This document shows positions 32,968 to 41,730 of a stretch of DNA of 54,287 nucleotides, piece after piece. The notes under the pieces are model-generated. The model was not told the origin of the DNA, made no database searches, and saw only the letters and a program-made list of their open reading frames with translations. The DNA is from Pseudomonadota bacterium. GTDB lineage: Bacteria; Myxococcota_A; UBA9160; SZUA-336. The stretch lies in assembly GCA_003247575.1 (NCBI GenBank), contig QJZC01000003.1:1-54287 (forward strand). The letters run 5' to 3'. How positions within the stretch are numbered: position 1 is the stretch's first letter; the number at the start of each line of letters is the position of its first letter. A program made the translations under genes and the position numbers.

Positions 32968-33328
32968 GCTCGAGCGCGAGCCGCGCGCTCACCAGGGGGC
33001 CGATCGACCTTCACGAGCGGGTCCCGTCCACTCCAGGAGCCAGCTCTGTTCTGGACTCGTCGTCCCCTCAGTGTAGTGCATCCAGTCGATGCGGCACGAC
33101 CGAGAGTGCGTCCGGTTCGGAGGACCGCTCGATGCTTCGGAAGACCCTCGTTGGTGGATCACGCAACGCTCTTCGCGCGCGCGTCTCCGCATCGACCGGT
33201 CGACGGATGTGGTAGGTTCGATGCTCCGAGAGCGCTTCGCGTTCGTGCAGACTCGCTCCGCCTCTTCCGCCGGCTGAATCGCCGTCAGTGCGCACTGTGT
33301 CCTTCCAAATCGAAAAGGAACGAACCGC
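32968..33328. other. 361-bp intergenic stretch
   Basis: It separates the MAPEG gene and the secreted EF-hand-like gene, which are divergent. Open frames here are antisense shadows without domains. GTAGTGCATCC at about 33073 repeats the left arm of the dyad at 28612, which may be chance. No promoter is clear. Confidence 0.35.
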
Positions 33329-34327
33329 ATGGCTTCCAAGTCTTGGCCTTCGACATGTGTGTTGACCCTCAGTCTGCTCGTCGTCGTGCTTTCCGGTGCG
33401 GTCGGACGAGCGCAGGGAGTCTGCCCGCCTGGTGCCTTCACGATTCCGGATTCGGCCAGCACACGTCTCGATATCGTGCCTTCCCTCGCGTACGCCCTCC
33501 TCGCAGAGAGCGTGCAGGTCTCCCCAGGGCGGCCACTCGTCCTCGTCGGCATCGCAGGCAACAACATCAACATCATTCTGCAACGCGGTGATCCGCCGCA
33601 AACCGTGCGCGTGATGATCGAGTTCGATCTGCAGAACCGTTCTTCCGGCAGTACTTGTCATGTGGGACCCTTCGAAGCCTTCATCACACAGCAACGCGTC
33701 ATCGCTTCGCGCGAGGACGATCTCTGTGCGGGCTTCGAGGGGACGCGTCGCCTCGACCCGGGACTCTGCGATCCGATCGTCGTGGACCTTGGCGCCCCGG
33801 GCTATCTCCTGACGAATCTGGAGGATGGGGTGCTCTTCGACATCGACGCCGATGGCGAACTGGAGCAGGTTGCATGGACCGCTCCGGAGTCGGAGGATGC
33901 GTTCCTCGCGCTGGACCGAAATCGCAATGGACGCATCGACGACGGAATGGAGATCTTCGGAGATGCAGTCTCGCTCCGCAGCCAGCGGATCGCCGCGCAC
34001 GGATTCGAAGCGTTGGCCGAGTTCGACCTCCCCTTGCAGGGCGGGAATGGGAATGGCTACATCGAGCCGCGGGATGCGGGGTACTGGGCATTGCGTCTCT
34101 GGACTGATGTAAATCACAATGGCTACTCCGAGCCCGAGGAGCTCGCCTCTCTGTTCTCGGCCGGAATCTTCGCGATCCAGCTCGACTTCGAGGTGGATGG
34201 AACGGTGGATAGGCACGGCAATGTCCTCGCGCTATCGAGTTCCGCCTATACATGGTTTGGTTCGGGACGCAGGATTCATGCGCTTTCCACTGCGGACGTT
34301 CTCCTCCAGGTCGAGGAGTTGCCCTGA
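33329..34327 (+). CDS. Secreted protein with EF-hand-like calcium-binding motifs
   Basis: The 332-residue product has a signal peptide (VLTLSLLVVVLSGAVGRAQG). The middle contains FDIDADGELEQVAWTAPESEDAFLALDRNRNGRIDDGMEIFGD, cut here as two motifs: DIDADGELE and DRNRNGRID. This is the calcium-loop arrangement found in hemolysin-type and cadherin-like exported proteins. Two further loops, NGNGYIEPRD and DVNHNGYSEPEE, look like additional EF-hands. Four Cys residues in the first half may form disulfides. Probable calcium-binding surface or periplasmic protein; partner unknown. Confidence 0.75.
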   Translation: MASKSWPSTCVLTLSLLVVVLSGAVGRAQGVCPPGAFTIPDSASTRLDIVPSLAYALLAESVQVSPGRPLVLVGIAGNNINIILQRGDPPQTVRVMIEFDLQNRSSGSTCHVGPFEAFITQQRVIASREDDLCAGFEGTRRLDPGLCDPIVVDLGAPGYLLTNLEDGVLFDIDADGELEQVAWTAPESEDAFLALDRNRNGRIDDGMEIFGDAVSLRSQRIAAHGFEALAEFDLPLQGGNGNGYIEPRDAGYWALRLWTDVNHNGYSEPEELASLFSAGIFAIQLDFEVDGTVDRHGNVLALSSSAYTWFGSGRRIHALSTADVLLQVEELP

Positions 34328-34583
34328 GCCGCCTCGAAGGGCCATCGCACAGTCTGTGCGGCTCCGCCGTTCCGCGCTGGAGCGAAGGCACGCTTCGCCT
34401 CGGACCCGCCGGGAAGCTCCGCGTGCGGAGCATGACCCGCATCTCGAGTGCAGATGCCACGGGCCTTGCACGTTTTCGCCTCGAGAGCGCCCGAGGCTGA
34501 GCACGTCGGGAGCTCCTCGCTGACCGAACATGACCTCATCCGGGCGGGAGCGGTGATCGCCTTCCGCGCGAAGGAGACTCGCC

Positions 34584-35177
34584 ATGTTCGTCGGCCACGC
34601 CCCTGCGGGCTACTTGCTCACCCATGCACTCGAGCCCCACCTGCCGGTGCGGCGCCAGACGCTGATCTGGACCGGCGTATGCTTCGCGCTGCTTCCCGAC
34701 CTGGATCTCCTCTACTTCTACGCGATCGACGCGCGAGCGCACCCACACCACTCCTACTGGACACATCTCCCGATCTTCTGGGCGGCGCTCTTCGTGCCCC
34801 TATGGCTCAGCTTCGCGCGAAACTCATGCGCCGCCGCCCTGACCCTGGTCGCGGCGGCCAACGTGTTCGGGCACCTGGTTCTCGACTCCATCGTGGGCGG
34901 GATTGCCTGGGGCTACCCGATCAGCGCGGCGTACTACTCTCTCTTCGAGGTCCCAGCGACGAGATCCTGGTGGGTCTGGAACTTCGTGCTCCACTGGACC
35001 TTCCTCCTGGAGGCTGGGGTTGTTGCGGCGGCAGCCAGCGTTGCGCGATCAAGGCACCGTCGATCCGCACTCTCGCAAGGCCGAAGGGGTGTCCGGGCGG
35101 TCAACTCACGCCCGCATCGACTCCCGCTGGCGCGGTTCCCGCATTCCGAGAAGACGCACGATCGTCAGGACCTGTAG
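34584..35177 (+). CDS. YdjM/DUF457-like membrane protein (putative metal-dependent hydrolase)
   Basis: The 197-residue protein begins MFVGHAPAGYLLTHALEPHL, has five or so membrane helices and conserved metal-ligand candidates: HAPAGY, LLPDLDLLYF, HHSYWTHLP and FGHLVLDSIVGGIAWGYP. These match the YdjM/DUF457 group of membrane proteins with predicted metal-dependent hydrolase activity. Its last 24 codons overlap the 3' end of the convergent MFS gene and look non-conserved. A second, 5'-truncated copy of its C-terminal half lies at 41524-41730. Confidence 0.85.
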   Translation: MFVGHAPAGYLLTHALEPHLPVRRQTLIWTGVCFALLPDLDLLYFYAIDARAHPHHSYWTHLPIFWAALFVPLWLSFARNSCAAALTLVAAANVFGHLVLDSIVGGIAWGYPISAAYYSLFEVPATRSWWVWNFVLHWTFLLEAGVVAAAASVARSRHRRSALSQGRRGVRAVNSRPHRLPLARFPHSEKTHDRQDL

Positions 35178-36413
35178 ACCCATCGAAGCTGCAAAGGCCG
35201 CCTCGAGCGAGACGGCATCCGCCAGCAGTCCGGCGCCCAGGAAGCCGAGCATGCCCACGAGCTCGGTCCCCGTATTGTGGGCAGCAATGCGCATGGCGCG
35301 ATCCCGTTCGCTGCCGAACTCGAGCACGAGGTTCTGGCCCGCGATCATGAACCCGCCGAGCCCAGCCCCAACCAGCCCGTAGGTGACATAGGCCGCGACC
35401 AGGGTGGGCGACACGAGCAGCAGCCCCGTGCCCGATATCCAGGCGACGGTCGAGAGTAGGAAGACGCTCTTGTACCCGGTGCGATCGCCCAGGTGCCCCC
35501 AGACCAGGGTGCCCCCCGACTGCGAAAGCGAGAACAGAATCGTCAGGGCCCCGAGCTGCGTCCCGGTGATCCCGAACTGCTGTCCGAACCAGACGACGTA
35601 GAGCGGCAACGCCCCGCGTCCCGCACTCGCGAGCACGCGCGCGCCGAGGAAGCGCCCGAAGTCGGGGTCCGTACGCAGCAGTGCCGGCAGCTCGCGCACG
35701 CGACGTCCGAGCGAGGAGCGCTCGCGCAGATCGCGTCCAGCCGGCTCGCGCACGCTCGCGAACGCCCCGAGGCCGAGACTCGTGAGAGCGAAGGCCAAAA
35801 GGAATGTGAGCCCGTGCCCCGTCTGGAAGCCGAACCCGTTGAGCAGGAAGCCCCCGACCGCCGACACGCCGATCAGGACCACCCCGGACGTCACGTCACG
35901 CAGTCCTAGCAGGCGCCCACGCCGGTCCAGGGGAATGACCTTGGCCATCACGACCTGAAAGGCGACCCCTTGCATACCGAGTGCGAGCCCGAACAGGCCG
36001 ATGCAGATCCAGACCAGCCAGAGCGCGAGCTCCCCGCTCGGAATGAACAGCGCGATCAGCCCGAGGAGCAACAGCTGGAGCCGCATCGCCGAGCCAAAGA
36101 TCACGCCGAGCCGCTTCGCATAGGGCCGGTGCTCGACCAAGGACGCCGCCAGCAGCGGAGAGAGGAACTGCCCCAGGCTCTGCACCGCCCGCATCACCGC
36201 CGCGCCGCTCGCGTTTCCCGACAGCTCGGCCACGAAGTGTGGCAGGAACGTCGGGGCATTGATCAGTCGAAAGCCCGTCTGGCCGAACACCCCGTGGGCG
36301 AGCAGGGCCGAAAAGTTGAAGGGCAGGTTGCGCTCGACGTCCTGGGCGGCGGCTGCCGCGTCCGTCTCGAGATTCCCAGCCACCGCCTCGGGGGCTTCCA
36401 GCACATCGGCCAT
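35106..36413 (-). CDS. Major facilitator superfamily transporter
   Basis: The 435-residue protein from ATG 36413 has about twelve membrane helices. It shows MFS features: a long soluble N-terminus, helix 1 with NAPTFLPHFVAEL, a cytoplasmic loop with VIPLDRRGRLLGLRDVTSG, and WGHLGDRTGYKSVF in the second half, which copies the motif-A pattern GxLaDrxGrk. In-frame codons up to 36590 look non-coding. The substrate is not evident. No regulator or biosynthetic gene is adjacent. Confidence 0.85.
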   Translation of the reverse strand: MADVLEAPEAVAGNLETDAAAAAQDVERNLPFNFSALLAHGVFGQTGFRLINAPTFLPHFVAELSGNASGAAVMRAVQSLGQFLSPLLAASLVEHRPYAKRLGVIFGSAMRLQLLLLGLIALFIPSGELALWLVWICIGLFGLALGMQGVAFQVVMAKVIPLDRRGRLLGLRDVTSGVVLIGVSAVGGFLLNGFGFQTGHGLTFLLAFALTSLGLGAFASVREPAGRDLRERSSLGRRVRELPALLRTDPDFGRFLGARVLASAGRGALPLYVVWFGQQFGITGTQLGALTILFSLSQSGGTLVWGHLGDRTGYKSVFLLSTVAWISGTGLLLVSPTLVAAYVTYGLVGAGLGGFMIAGQNLVLEFGSERDRAMRIAAHNTGTELVGMLGFLGAGLLADAVSLEAAFAASMGLQVLTIVRLLGMREPRQRESMRA

Positions 36414-36765
36414 CGTCGCGGAGTTATACCGGTGAACCCGGGTCGTCGTCCATGCCCTCGTCCGGTCTGCGGATCCGATACCCGGGCTGCAGGAGGACGC
36501 CGGCCCAGAGGCCGCAGGTCTGGTCGATCCCGAAGCCGAGTCCGGCTGTCGAGCGGGGCCTGACCAGGCAAGGTACTCGCGGCGACACAAGCCCCGATCG
36601 AGCTCCGAGCGCTAGCGACCGCGCGCATCTGAGGGCTCTGCCCTCCTGTGGACTTGCGAGACGTGGGCAGGGCCAACCGCTCCGAATTCACGCCCAATGT
36701 CTCGAACACATCGCGCACGGCCCGGAGCGCGCCGCCGGGTCGCGAGTCGGGAAACAGCAGACTCC
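36414..36765. other. 352-bp stretch between the MFS and methyltransferase genes
   Basis: A minus-strand frame ending at 36427 contains GLGFGIDQTCGLWAGVLLQP and then GYRIRRPDEG, which could be the C-terminal scrap of a decayed protein, but I do not recognise it and no start is evident. Otherwise nothing is supported. Confidence 0.3.
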
Positions 36766-37551
36766 TCAGCGGGCGACCAATCGGACCACGTCCAGTCCCA
36801 CCTGCATGCAGCCCCAGGGTATCGTGCACCACCTGTTCCACGCGTCTCGCACCTTCGGATAGTCCCAGTCGAGCGTGGTGCCCACCTCGAGCAGATCGAT
36901 GAAGAGGGCATAGTTCTCCGCGAACAGCCGGTGCCGTTCCCCGTGAGAGGAGATGCGGAGCTGCTCGCGCGAAGCGAACTCCCAGCGCGTCTGAGAAGGC
37001 AGTAGCCGCTCGATCGCGGACCCCACATCTCGATTGCGCAGCTGAGAGGCCTGGTGCCGACGAAAGGCATCGAACAGCGCAGCAAGCTCGTCGCAAGGTG
37101 GGTCGAAGGCCCGGAATGAATCGAAGGCATCGATCACGATTAAGGTCGTGCCCGCTGCGCTGTGCCGGGCGCAGTCCTCCAAGGCTTGGGCTATGTCGTC
37201 CAGGTGTTGGAGCACCAAGCGCAGCATCACGACATCGAACTCTGTCGAGCCGTCGAAGTTGGATAGGCTCGTGCACTGGAAGGTGTGCGCCACTGAGCCC
37301 GGTCGGTTTCTCGCGATGTCCACGAGCGGTGCCGAGAGGTCGATTCCTGTGTAGTGCTTGTCTGGAAAGCGTTTGGAGAGCTGCTCGATGTAGTATCCGT
37401 TTCCGGAGCCGACATCGAGAACGCTTCTGGCTTCGAGCCATGCACTGCACCGATCATAGAACGCGAGCTCGAACGGCAGACAGAAGTCGACCTGAAGCTG
37501 CTGCATGCGGTCCCAGACTCCGAGGAGCCGGGTGTCACCCTGCGGAAACAT
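36766..37551 (-). CDS. Class I SAM-dependent methyltransferase coupled to the upstream gene
   Basis: The 261-residue protein has AAAGGAGA before ATG 37551 and overlaps the end of the previous gene by 17 bp, so the two are co-translated. Motif I is SVLDVGSGNGYYIEQL, the acidic strand end is YTGIDLSAPLVDIA, then FDVVMLRLVLQHLDDIAQAL and TLIVIDAFDS. The C-terminal 90 residues are helical and Trp-rich (DAWNRWCTIPWGC), typical of a substrate lid. Coupling to a deoxyribosyltransferase-like protein suggests it modifies a nucleotide-related or signalling molecule, which is inference. Confidence 0.85.
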   Translation of the reverse strand: MFPQGDTRLLGVWDRMQQLQVDFCLPFELAFYDRCSAWLEARSVLDVGSGNGYYIEQLSKRFPDKHYTGIDLSAPLVDIARNRPGSVAHTFQCTSLSNFDGSTEFDVVMLRLVLQHLDDIAQALEDCARHSAAGTTLIVIDAFDSFRAFDPPCDELAALFDAFRRHQASQLRNRDVGSAIERLLPSQTRWEFASREQLRISSHGERHRLFAENYALFIDLLEVGTTLDWDYPKVRDAWNRWCTIPWGCMQVGLDVVRLVAR

Positions 37552-38665
37552 TTCGTGTCTCCTTTCTACGGTACCGGCGGCGTCCTGTCAGCGACGTCAC
37601 ATCCGCGTAGAGAATGATGAGGTAGATTCGGTGGGGAAGCGCTGGGTTGAGCGCGTGCAGATGGAGATCTTTGCCGACGAGACAGGGCAGGAAGCTACGT
37701 CCTCGCATAGCTTCGATCGGATGATCTTCGCTGATCCTCATCGCAACACGTGTCTGTGCATATCCTTGTTCGAATACGATGCGACGCGTCAGGCGGTCTT
37801 GGTCCTTCTCGAAGGCAGCGGGATCCTCGAGATAGGGCCGAATCCGATCGAGGAGAAAACCCAACGTGAGACTGCTCTGATCGCACACATTGGCCTCGAA
37901 GTCGTACAAGTCGCTGAAGCGATTGTTGAAGTCGATCACTCGCGCCGCTCCGTTGATGTCGTTCTCGGAGTAGCGAGAGACGTCGGATCGGGATTTCCAC
38001 TGGACTTCGACGGTAGAGCAGGGGTAGTAGGTTTCCCAGCGCTTGTATAGCCCCCGCTTGACTACAGAGGCGATTGCCTCGTCGGTGGAGTATCGGAGCA
38101 TCTGCTCTCGGATCGGGGACCGCCGACCGCGGAGCCGGTCGTGGTCGTGACGTGCCTGCCTGAGCTTCGACAGCAGCTCGCGGTCGTGTAGATCTACCGA
38201 CTGGGCGAGCTCGGATGGGACGGCTGTTTCCCAGTTCAGCTCCTGATCCGTTTCCTCCGCAAGCCGATCGATGGTCTGAAGGACCTTCTCGGGGATCTCG
38301 TATCGAATGATGGCTTGGCCTGCGAGGTAAATGGGGAGCTGGTGTCTGAGTTCCTCCTCGACGATCAAGATGGGGACGTCACGAAGACAGCGGATGGCCA
38401 GCTCGAATACGACATTCAGGTTGTGCTCGGTGAGCAGGCAGATGGTGGTATCGGCTTGCAGGATCTCGGAGATGGCCTCGGAGGGGATGTTCCCGTTTTG
38501 AATGTTCACGACCTTGATCGAGAGCGTGAGGTTGCGATCGGAGGGGCTCTCGCTTCTCTGGATGATGTGCTTGATGCGAAGATATTCAAGCATCGAGCGT
38601 CGGACTATGCGCAGCTCGCGGTTACTACCGAATGGCATCATGACGACAATTCGTTCCTCGGGCAT
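37535..38665 (-). CDS. Nucleoside 2-deoxyribosyltransferase/TIR-like protein with novel C-terminal half
   Basis: From ATG 38665 the product has 376 residues; the frame is open to 38800, so a longer N-terminus is possible. AGGAGG lies about 17 bases before the chosen start. Residues 5-125 resemble the nucleoside deoxyribosyltransferase-like/TIR-like fold: RIVVMMPFGSN, then EILQADTTICLLTEHNLNVVFELAIR and VPILIVEEE. The NVVFELA motif (84-90) holds the catalytic-type Glu at 88. The rest is charged and helical, with RYSENDINGAARVIDFNNRFSD and HRIYLIILYADVTS near the end; I do not recognise it. It could cleave or sense nucleotides or NAD, but that is not shown. Confidence 0.6.
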   Translation of the reverse strand: MPEERIVVMMPFGSNRELRIVRRSMLEYLRIKHIIQRSESPSDRNLTLSIKVVNIQNGNIPSEAISEILQADTTICLLTEHNLNVVFELAIRCLRDVPILIVEEELRHQLPIYLAGQAIIRYEIPEKVLQTIDRLAEETDQELNWETAVPSELAQSVDLHDRELLSKLRQARHDHDRLRGRRSPIREQMLRYSTDEAIASVVKRGLYKRWETYYPCSTVEVQWKSRSDVSRYSENDINGAARVIDFNNRFSDLYDFEANVCDQSSLTLGFLLDRIRPYLEDPAAFEKDQDRLTRRIVFEQGYAQTRVAMRISEDHPIEAMRGRSFLPCLVGKDLHLHALNPALPHRIYLIILYADVTSLTGRRRYRRKETRNVSAG

Positions 38666-38832
38666 GGGAGCTTCCGCATCCTCCTGGAAGGCCAAAGGTT
38701 CTAGATGACCGGCGTGCGTCACCTCGGAACTTCGGGTGGTTGGGGCGCTCGAGACACTGCGTTCACGGTACCCGCGATCGAGCGGACACTCATCCCCCAA
38801 ATGGGTGAAGGGATACTTGTGCGCGCGTAGCC

Positions 38833-39966
38833 CTATGGATGAAATTCGAACAAGTGGAGAGGAGCGAGGGTTGCGGCGAGCTCGACTTGGCTGTTGACGC
38901 CGACCTTTCCGAAGATGGCTTTGAGCTGCGACCGTGCGGTCTCTTGGCTCTTCCCGAGGAGTGTCGAGGCTTCATGCAAGCTACGTCCGGCGGCGATCAG
39001 TGCTGCGAGCCTTGCTTCCTGGGGCGTGAGTGCGTAGATCTGACGGCAGAGCTCGGCCGTGGCCGGCTGGGCGGACCCGAGAATCTCGATGACGAAGAGC
39101 ACCGCGAGCCCTCGGTGTTGCCTCCAGGGGCTCGACTCCGAGTGCACGGGGCTGACGATGAGAAGTAGATCCGAGTCGGGCGGATTCGCGCAGAGCCTCA
39201 GCCCTCCACCAGCGGCGAGTCCCTTGCCGAGGCTGGTATCGACGGCGTCCTGGAGCAGCTTGCGCAGTCCGTCTGTCCAGGAGGGGCGTGGGGTTCCGAA
39301 GCGTCCCCGCTGAAGTTTCAGCAGTCCGTTCGTGGCGAGAAGCGATTCCCCCTTGCGATTGGACCATCGAAGCCTCAGATCCTCTCCGACCAGGAACGCG
39401 GCCGCCGAGAGGCGTTCGAGCACGGCGGCATAGCTGGCCTTTGTGCTCCGTGCTTCGAGCATCTGCTCGCGTATCAGAGCGGCGCGACGGATGTGAGGTA
39501 GGAGCACATGCCCCAACTTGCGATCCTCGGGAGAAGCACGTCGGCCTTCGAAGTCACGGTAGGCGCGAAGTGCGACTACGGGGCCTTCACTTGCCGAACG
39601 AGCAATGATCGCGATGCCGTCACCGACATTGAATCGGCGGCAGAAGTCCTGGTAGTACTCTGTTCGGACGAGATCCGTTCGAGTGATTCGGTCTTCGTTC
39701 AGACCGACCATTCGCGGTGCGCCCAGGACCGCATCTACGAATGGATCGACGCTCCTGTAGTGTTCTGTATACGCAGCAGCGCTCGCGGGATCTTGGCGGA
39801 GAGCCACGGAGAGATCATGGTCGGCGTGCATCACTCCGAACCATGCGCCCGCGAAGCCATGCAACTCGGAGAATCGCTCGAGAAACGTGTGCCATCCGGC
39901 GTCGTCGACCGCTGCGGCATAGATGAGATCGATGAGTTCGAGCAGGTTGGAGTCGATATCTGTCAT
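38833..39966 (-). CDS. LuxR-type HTH transcriptional regulator
   Basis: The 377-residue protein starts at ATG 39966 with GGAAG ten bases upstream; starts at 39978 and 40062 are possible. The N-terminal 150 residues look like a sensor domain (AAAVDDAGWHTFLERFSELHGFAGAWFGVMHAD). A PAS-like stretch follows (AFLVGEDLRLRWSNRKGESLL). The C-terminus is a LuxR HTH: YALTPQEARLAALIAAGRSLHEAS, then GKSQETARSQLKAIFGKVGVNSQVELA. This architecture matches the TPR-less LuxR regulators with an HTH at residues 310-365. Target genes are unknown; the gene lies next to the deoxyribosyltransferase-like unit, on the same strand. Confidence 0.88.
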   Translation of the reverse strand: MTDIDSNLLELIDLIYAAAVDDAGWHTFLERFSELHGFAGAWFGVMHADHDLSVALRQDPASAAAYTEHYRSVDPFVDAVLGAPRMVGLNEDRITRTDLVRTEYYQDFCRRFNVGDGIAIIARSASEGPVVALRAYRDFEGRRASPEDRKLGHVLLPHIRRAALIREQMLEARSTKASYAAVLERLSAAAFLVGEDLRLRWSNRKGESLLATNGLLKLQRGRFGTPRPSWTDGLRKLLQDAVDTSLGKGLAAGGGLRLCANPPDSDLLLIVSPVHSESSPWRQHRGLAVLFVIEILGSAQPATAELCRQIYALTPQEARLAALIAAGRSLHEASTLLGKSQETARSQLKAIFGKVGVNSQVELAATLAPLHLFEFHP

Positions 39967-40502
39967 GGGTACTTCCATTGACTGGACAAGGAGAAGGGGA
40001 ATCTGAACGGCGGGCAGTTGCAATGAGAGCATTTGGATGGTCGAACCAGCCAATTGCTTCATCGCGCTCTACTTGGGTGCCGGAAGATCGCGGTGCGTGT
40101 CTTTGAAGGGCTGGACATTCGGGGAGTGGGACTCCTGGAACGTCTGGATCGAGAATCTGAACGCAGAAGCGCCGAATGGGTATCCTGCTTGCAGGAAAAC
40201 ACTTCATGCCGTCGACGCGCCGGGCTACCAGCAGGGGTGCTCCGGGCGTGGGGCAGGACCGATGCTCGACCGGCAGTCCTTGGTGCTTCTCCGGGCATGC
40301 GAACCACCGCGCTCCGGAACGGTGGCGAACCCCGCCGCAGGAATTGGGCTGATTCGCGCGACTCCTTGCTACAAGGCCGATCTGGGCGTTCGGTTCCGGC
40401 GCGATGTTCGCGAGTTCAAATCCTGTGTTTGCGGGATTCTTACGTCGCAGCTTCCGAGGCCGCTCGGTTCGCGAGCCGCCAAGGTCTCAGGTCGCCAGGT
40501 TC
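39967..40502. other. 536-bp stretch between LuxR-type and LysM-like genes
   Basis: No gene is supported. Short AGGTC-like units recur at about 40477-40510 (AAGGTCTCAGGTCGCCAGG, then TTCCTAGGTCGG), a further small tandem pattern. A plus-strand stretch near 40416 resembles a tRNA T-loop, but the arm does not pair and was rejected. Confidence 0.35.
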
Positions 40503-41423
40503 CTAGGTCGGATACAGAATAGACAGATTGCTGTTCCAAACCTTGAGCGCTGTGCCGCGGAGCTGCGGGGTAAAGCCGTCGAGCAGGGTGCGACAGAGCT
40601 TTTGGCGGTTGTCCTCTCCGAGAGCTCGAAGCAGGATCTGATAGCTGTTCGACCGTGTCTTGAGCTTGCGGACGGTGTCCTCGAGCTCTCGTACCGCGGA
40701 CTTCGATGCTTCGGACCAAGCCTTGTGGTAGCTGCGCAGTGTATCGGGCGTGTGCGGCCCAGCCTTTACGTTCTCGATGATGCGGGAAGACTTGTCTGGG
40801 ATAGCATCCCCAAACGCCCATGCGGTGGTCGTGTAGGCGATCGCCCGCATTCCGTACATGCGCTCTCCTGTCTCCGCGGCGTTGATCAAGGAGATGATGG
40901 CGCCAACCGGAAAGAGCACGATCGATCCGATGGCAAGAGCTTCTGCTCCGGCGGTGGCCAGGGCGCTGCGACCGAGCAGGCCGGCAATCTCGAGGAGCGT
41001 TGCCGCGTTGTCCGTGTAGCCGACGATGTCGATGGCCCTGGACAGGACGCGGGCTCGATCTCCTCTGAGGTCGAACTCCTGCTCCAAGATTCTCTTCACG
41101 ACTTCCTTCTGCTGGAGCCGGGAGAGGGGCCTCGCGCTCGCAGTTCTCGAAGCGGCGGGAGCGGTCCGTAGGGACGCAGGGGCTGGTTTCTGAGCCTTGG
41201 CACGAGTAGGTAGATGATACAAGGTCTCGCCGGCGCGGATCCGATCTGGATCGGCCACCGGGATGATCTCACCCTGCGGACCCCTGCGTCCGTACTCGTG
41301 GATGTGTGTGAAGTCGTTGTGTATCGCCGCCGAATACTTGCTAATCCAGTCCCCAGGCTTCACTCGGATGGCACCATCGGATGCTACTTCCACGCTGTAT
41401 CGACCGTTGCGGAAGAGGGTCAT
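40503..41423 (-). CDS. LysM-like protein with C-terminal membrane-active region
   Basis: The 306-residue product has AGGAGG eight bases before ATG 41423. Residues 14-72 look like a divergent LysM module of the type next to export and toxin systems (AIRVKPGDWISKYSAAIHND, EYGRRGPQGEIIPVADPDRI, RAGETLYHLPT). A disordered Ala/Pro stretch and a helical block follow, then a hydrophobic pair (ALATAGAEALAIGSIVLFPVGAIISLI) and a soluble C-terminus. The arrangement could be a secreted effector or a cell-surface binding protein. No immunity partner is adjacent. The LysM call is moderate. Confidence 0.6.
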   Translation of the reverse strand: MTLFRNGRYSVEVASDGAIRVKPGDWISKYSAAIHNDFTHIHEYGRRGPQGEIIPVADPDRIRAGETLYHLPTRAKAQKPAPASLRTAPAASRTASARPLSRLQQKEVVKRILEQEFDLRGDRARVLSRAIDIVGYTDNAATLLEIAGLLGRSALATAGAEALAIGSIVLFPVGAIISLINAAETGERMYGMRAIAYTTTAWAFGDAIPDKSSRIIENVKAGPHTPDTLRSYHKAWSEASKSAVRELEDTVRKLKTRSNSYQILLRALGEDNRQKLCRTLLDGFTPQLRGTALKVWNSNLSILYPT

Positions 41424-41523
41424 GTCGAGGCCTCCTGATGCAAGGAATCCTTGTCCTCTGACATCTTCGTCTTTTGACTTCTGGTGGGTGAAAGACTCGG
41501 GCGATTGAACGGCTCGGTATGTG

Positions 41524-41730
41524 GCCGGGCTCGCTTGGGGTTACCCGATCAGCGCTGCGTACCACTCTCTCTTCGAGGTTCCAGCGACGAGATCGTGGTG
41601 GATCTGGAACTTCGTTCTGCACTGGACCTTCCTCTTGGAGGCCGCGGTCGTCGCGGCAGCGGCTCTCGTACTGCGATCAAGGTACCGTCGCGTCCTGGCA
41701 GAACGTGAAGGCGTGGGGTGGCCTCTGAAC
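41524..41730 (+). pseudogene. 5'-truncated second copy of the YdjM-like gene
   Basis: The frame reads GLAWGYPISAAYHSLFEVPA, then TRSWWIWNFVLHWTFLLEAA, nearly the same as the C-terminal half of the gene at 34584 (WGYPISAAYYSLFEVPATRSWW). Nucleotide identity is high, about 85 percent by eye over some 160 bases, and it fades after about 41730. The 5' part, including all the predicted metal ligands, is missing. Its 3' end overlaps the last codons of the minus-strand beta-helix gene, so that gene's tail is antisense to a duplicated piece. Confidence 0.8.

Noticed and set aside
36427..36590. Minus-strand frame with GLGFGIDQTCGLWAGVLLQP
   Set aside because: It reads like protein but is too short, has no recognised family and no clear start; noted only as a possible scrap.
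40405..40440. tRNA-like T-loop GAGTTCAAATCC
   Set aside because: The flanking bases do not form a T stem, and no acceptor or anticodon arm could be built around it.
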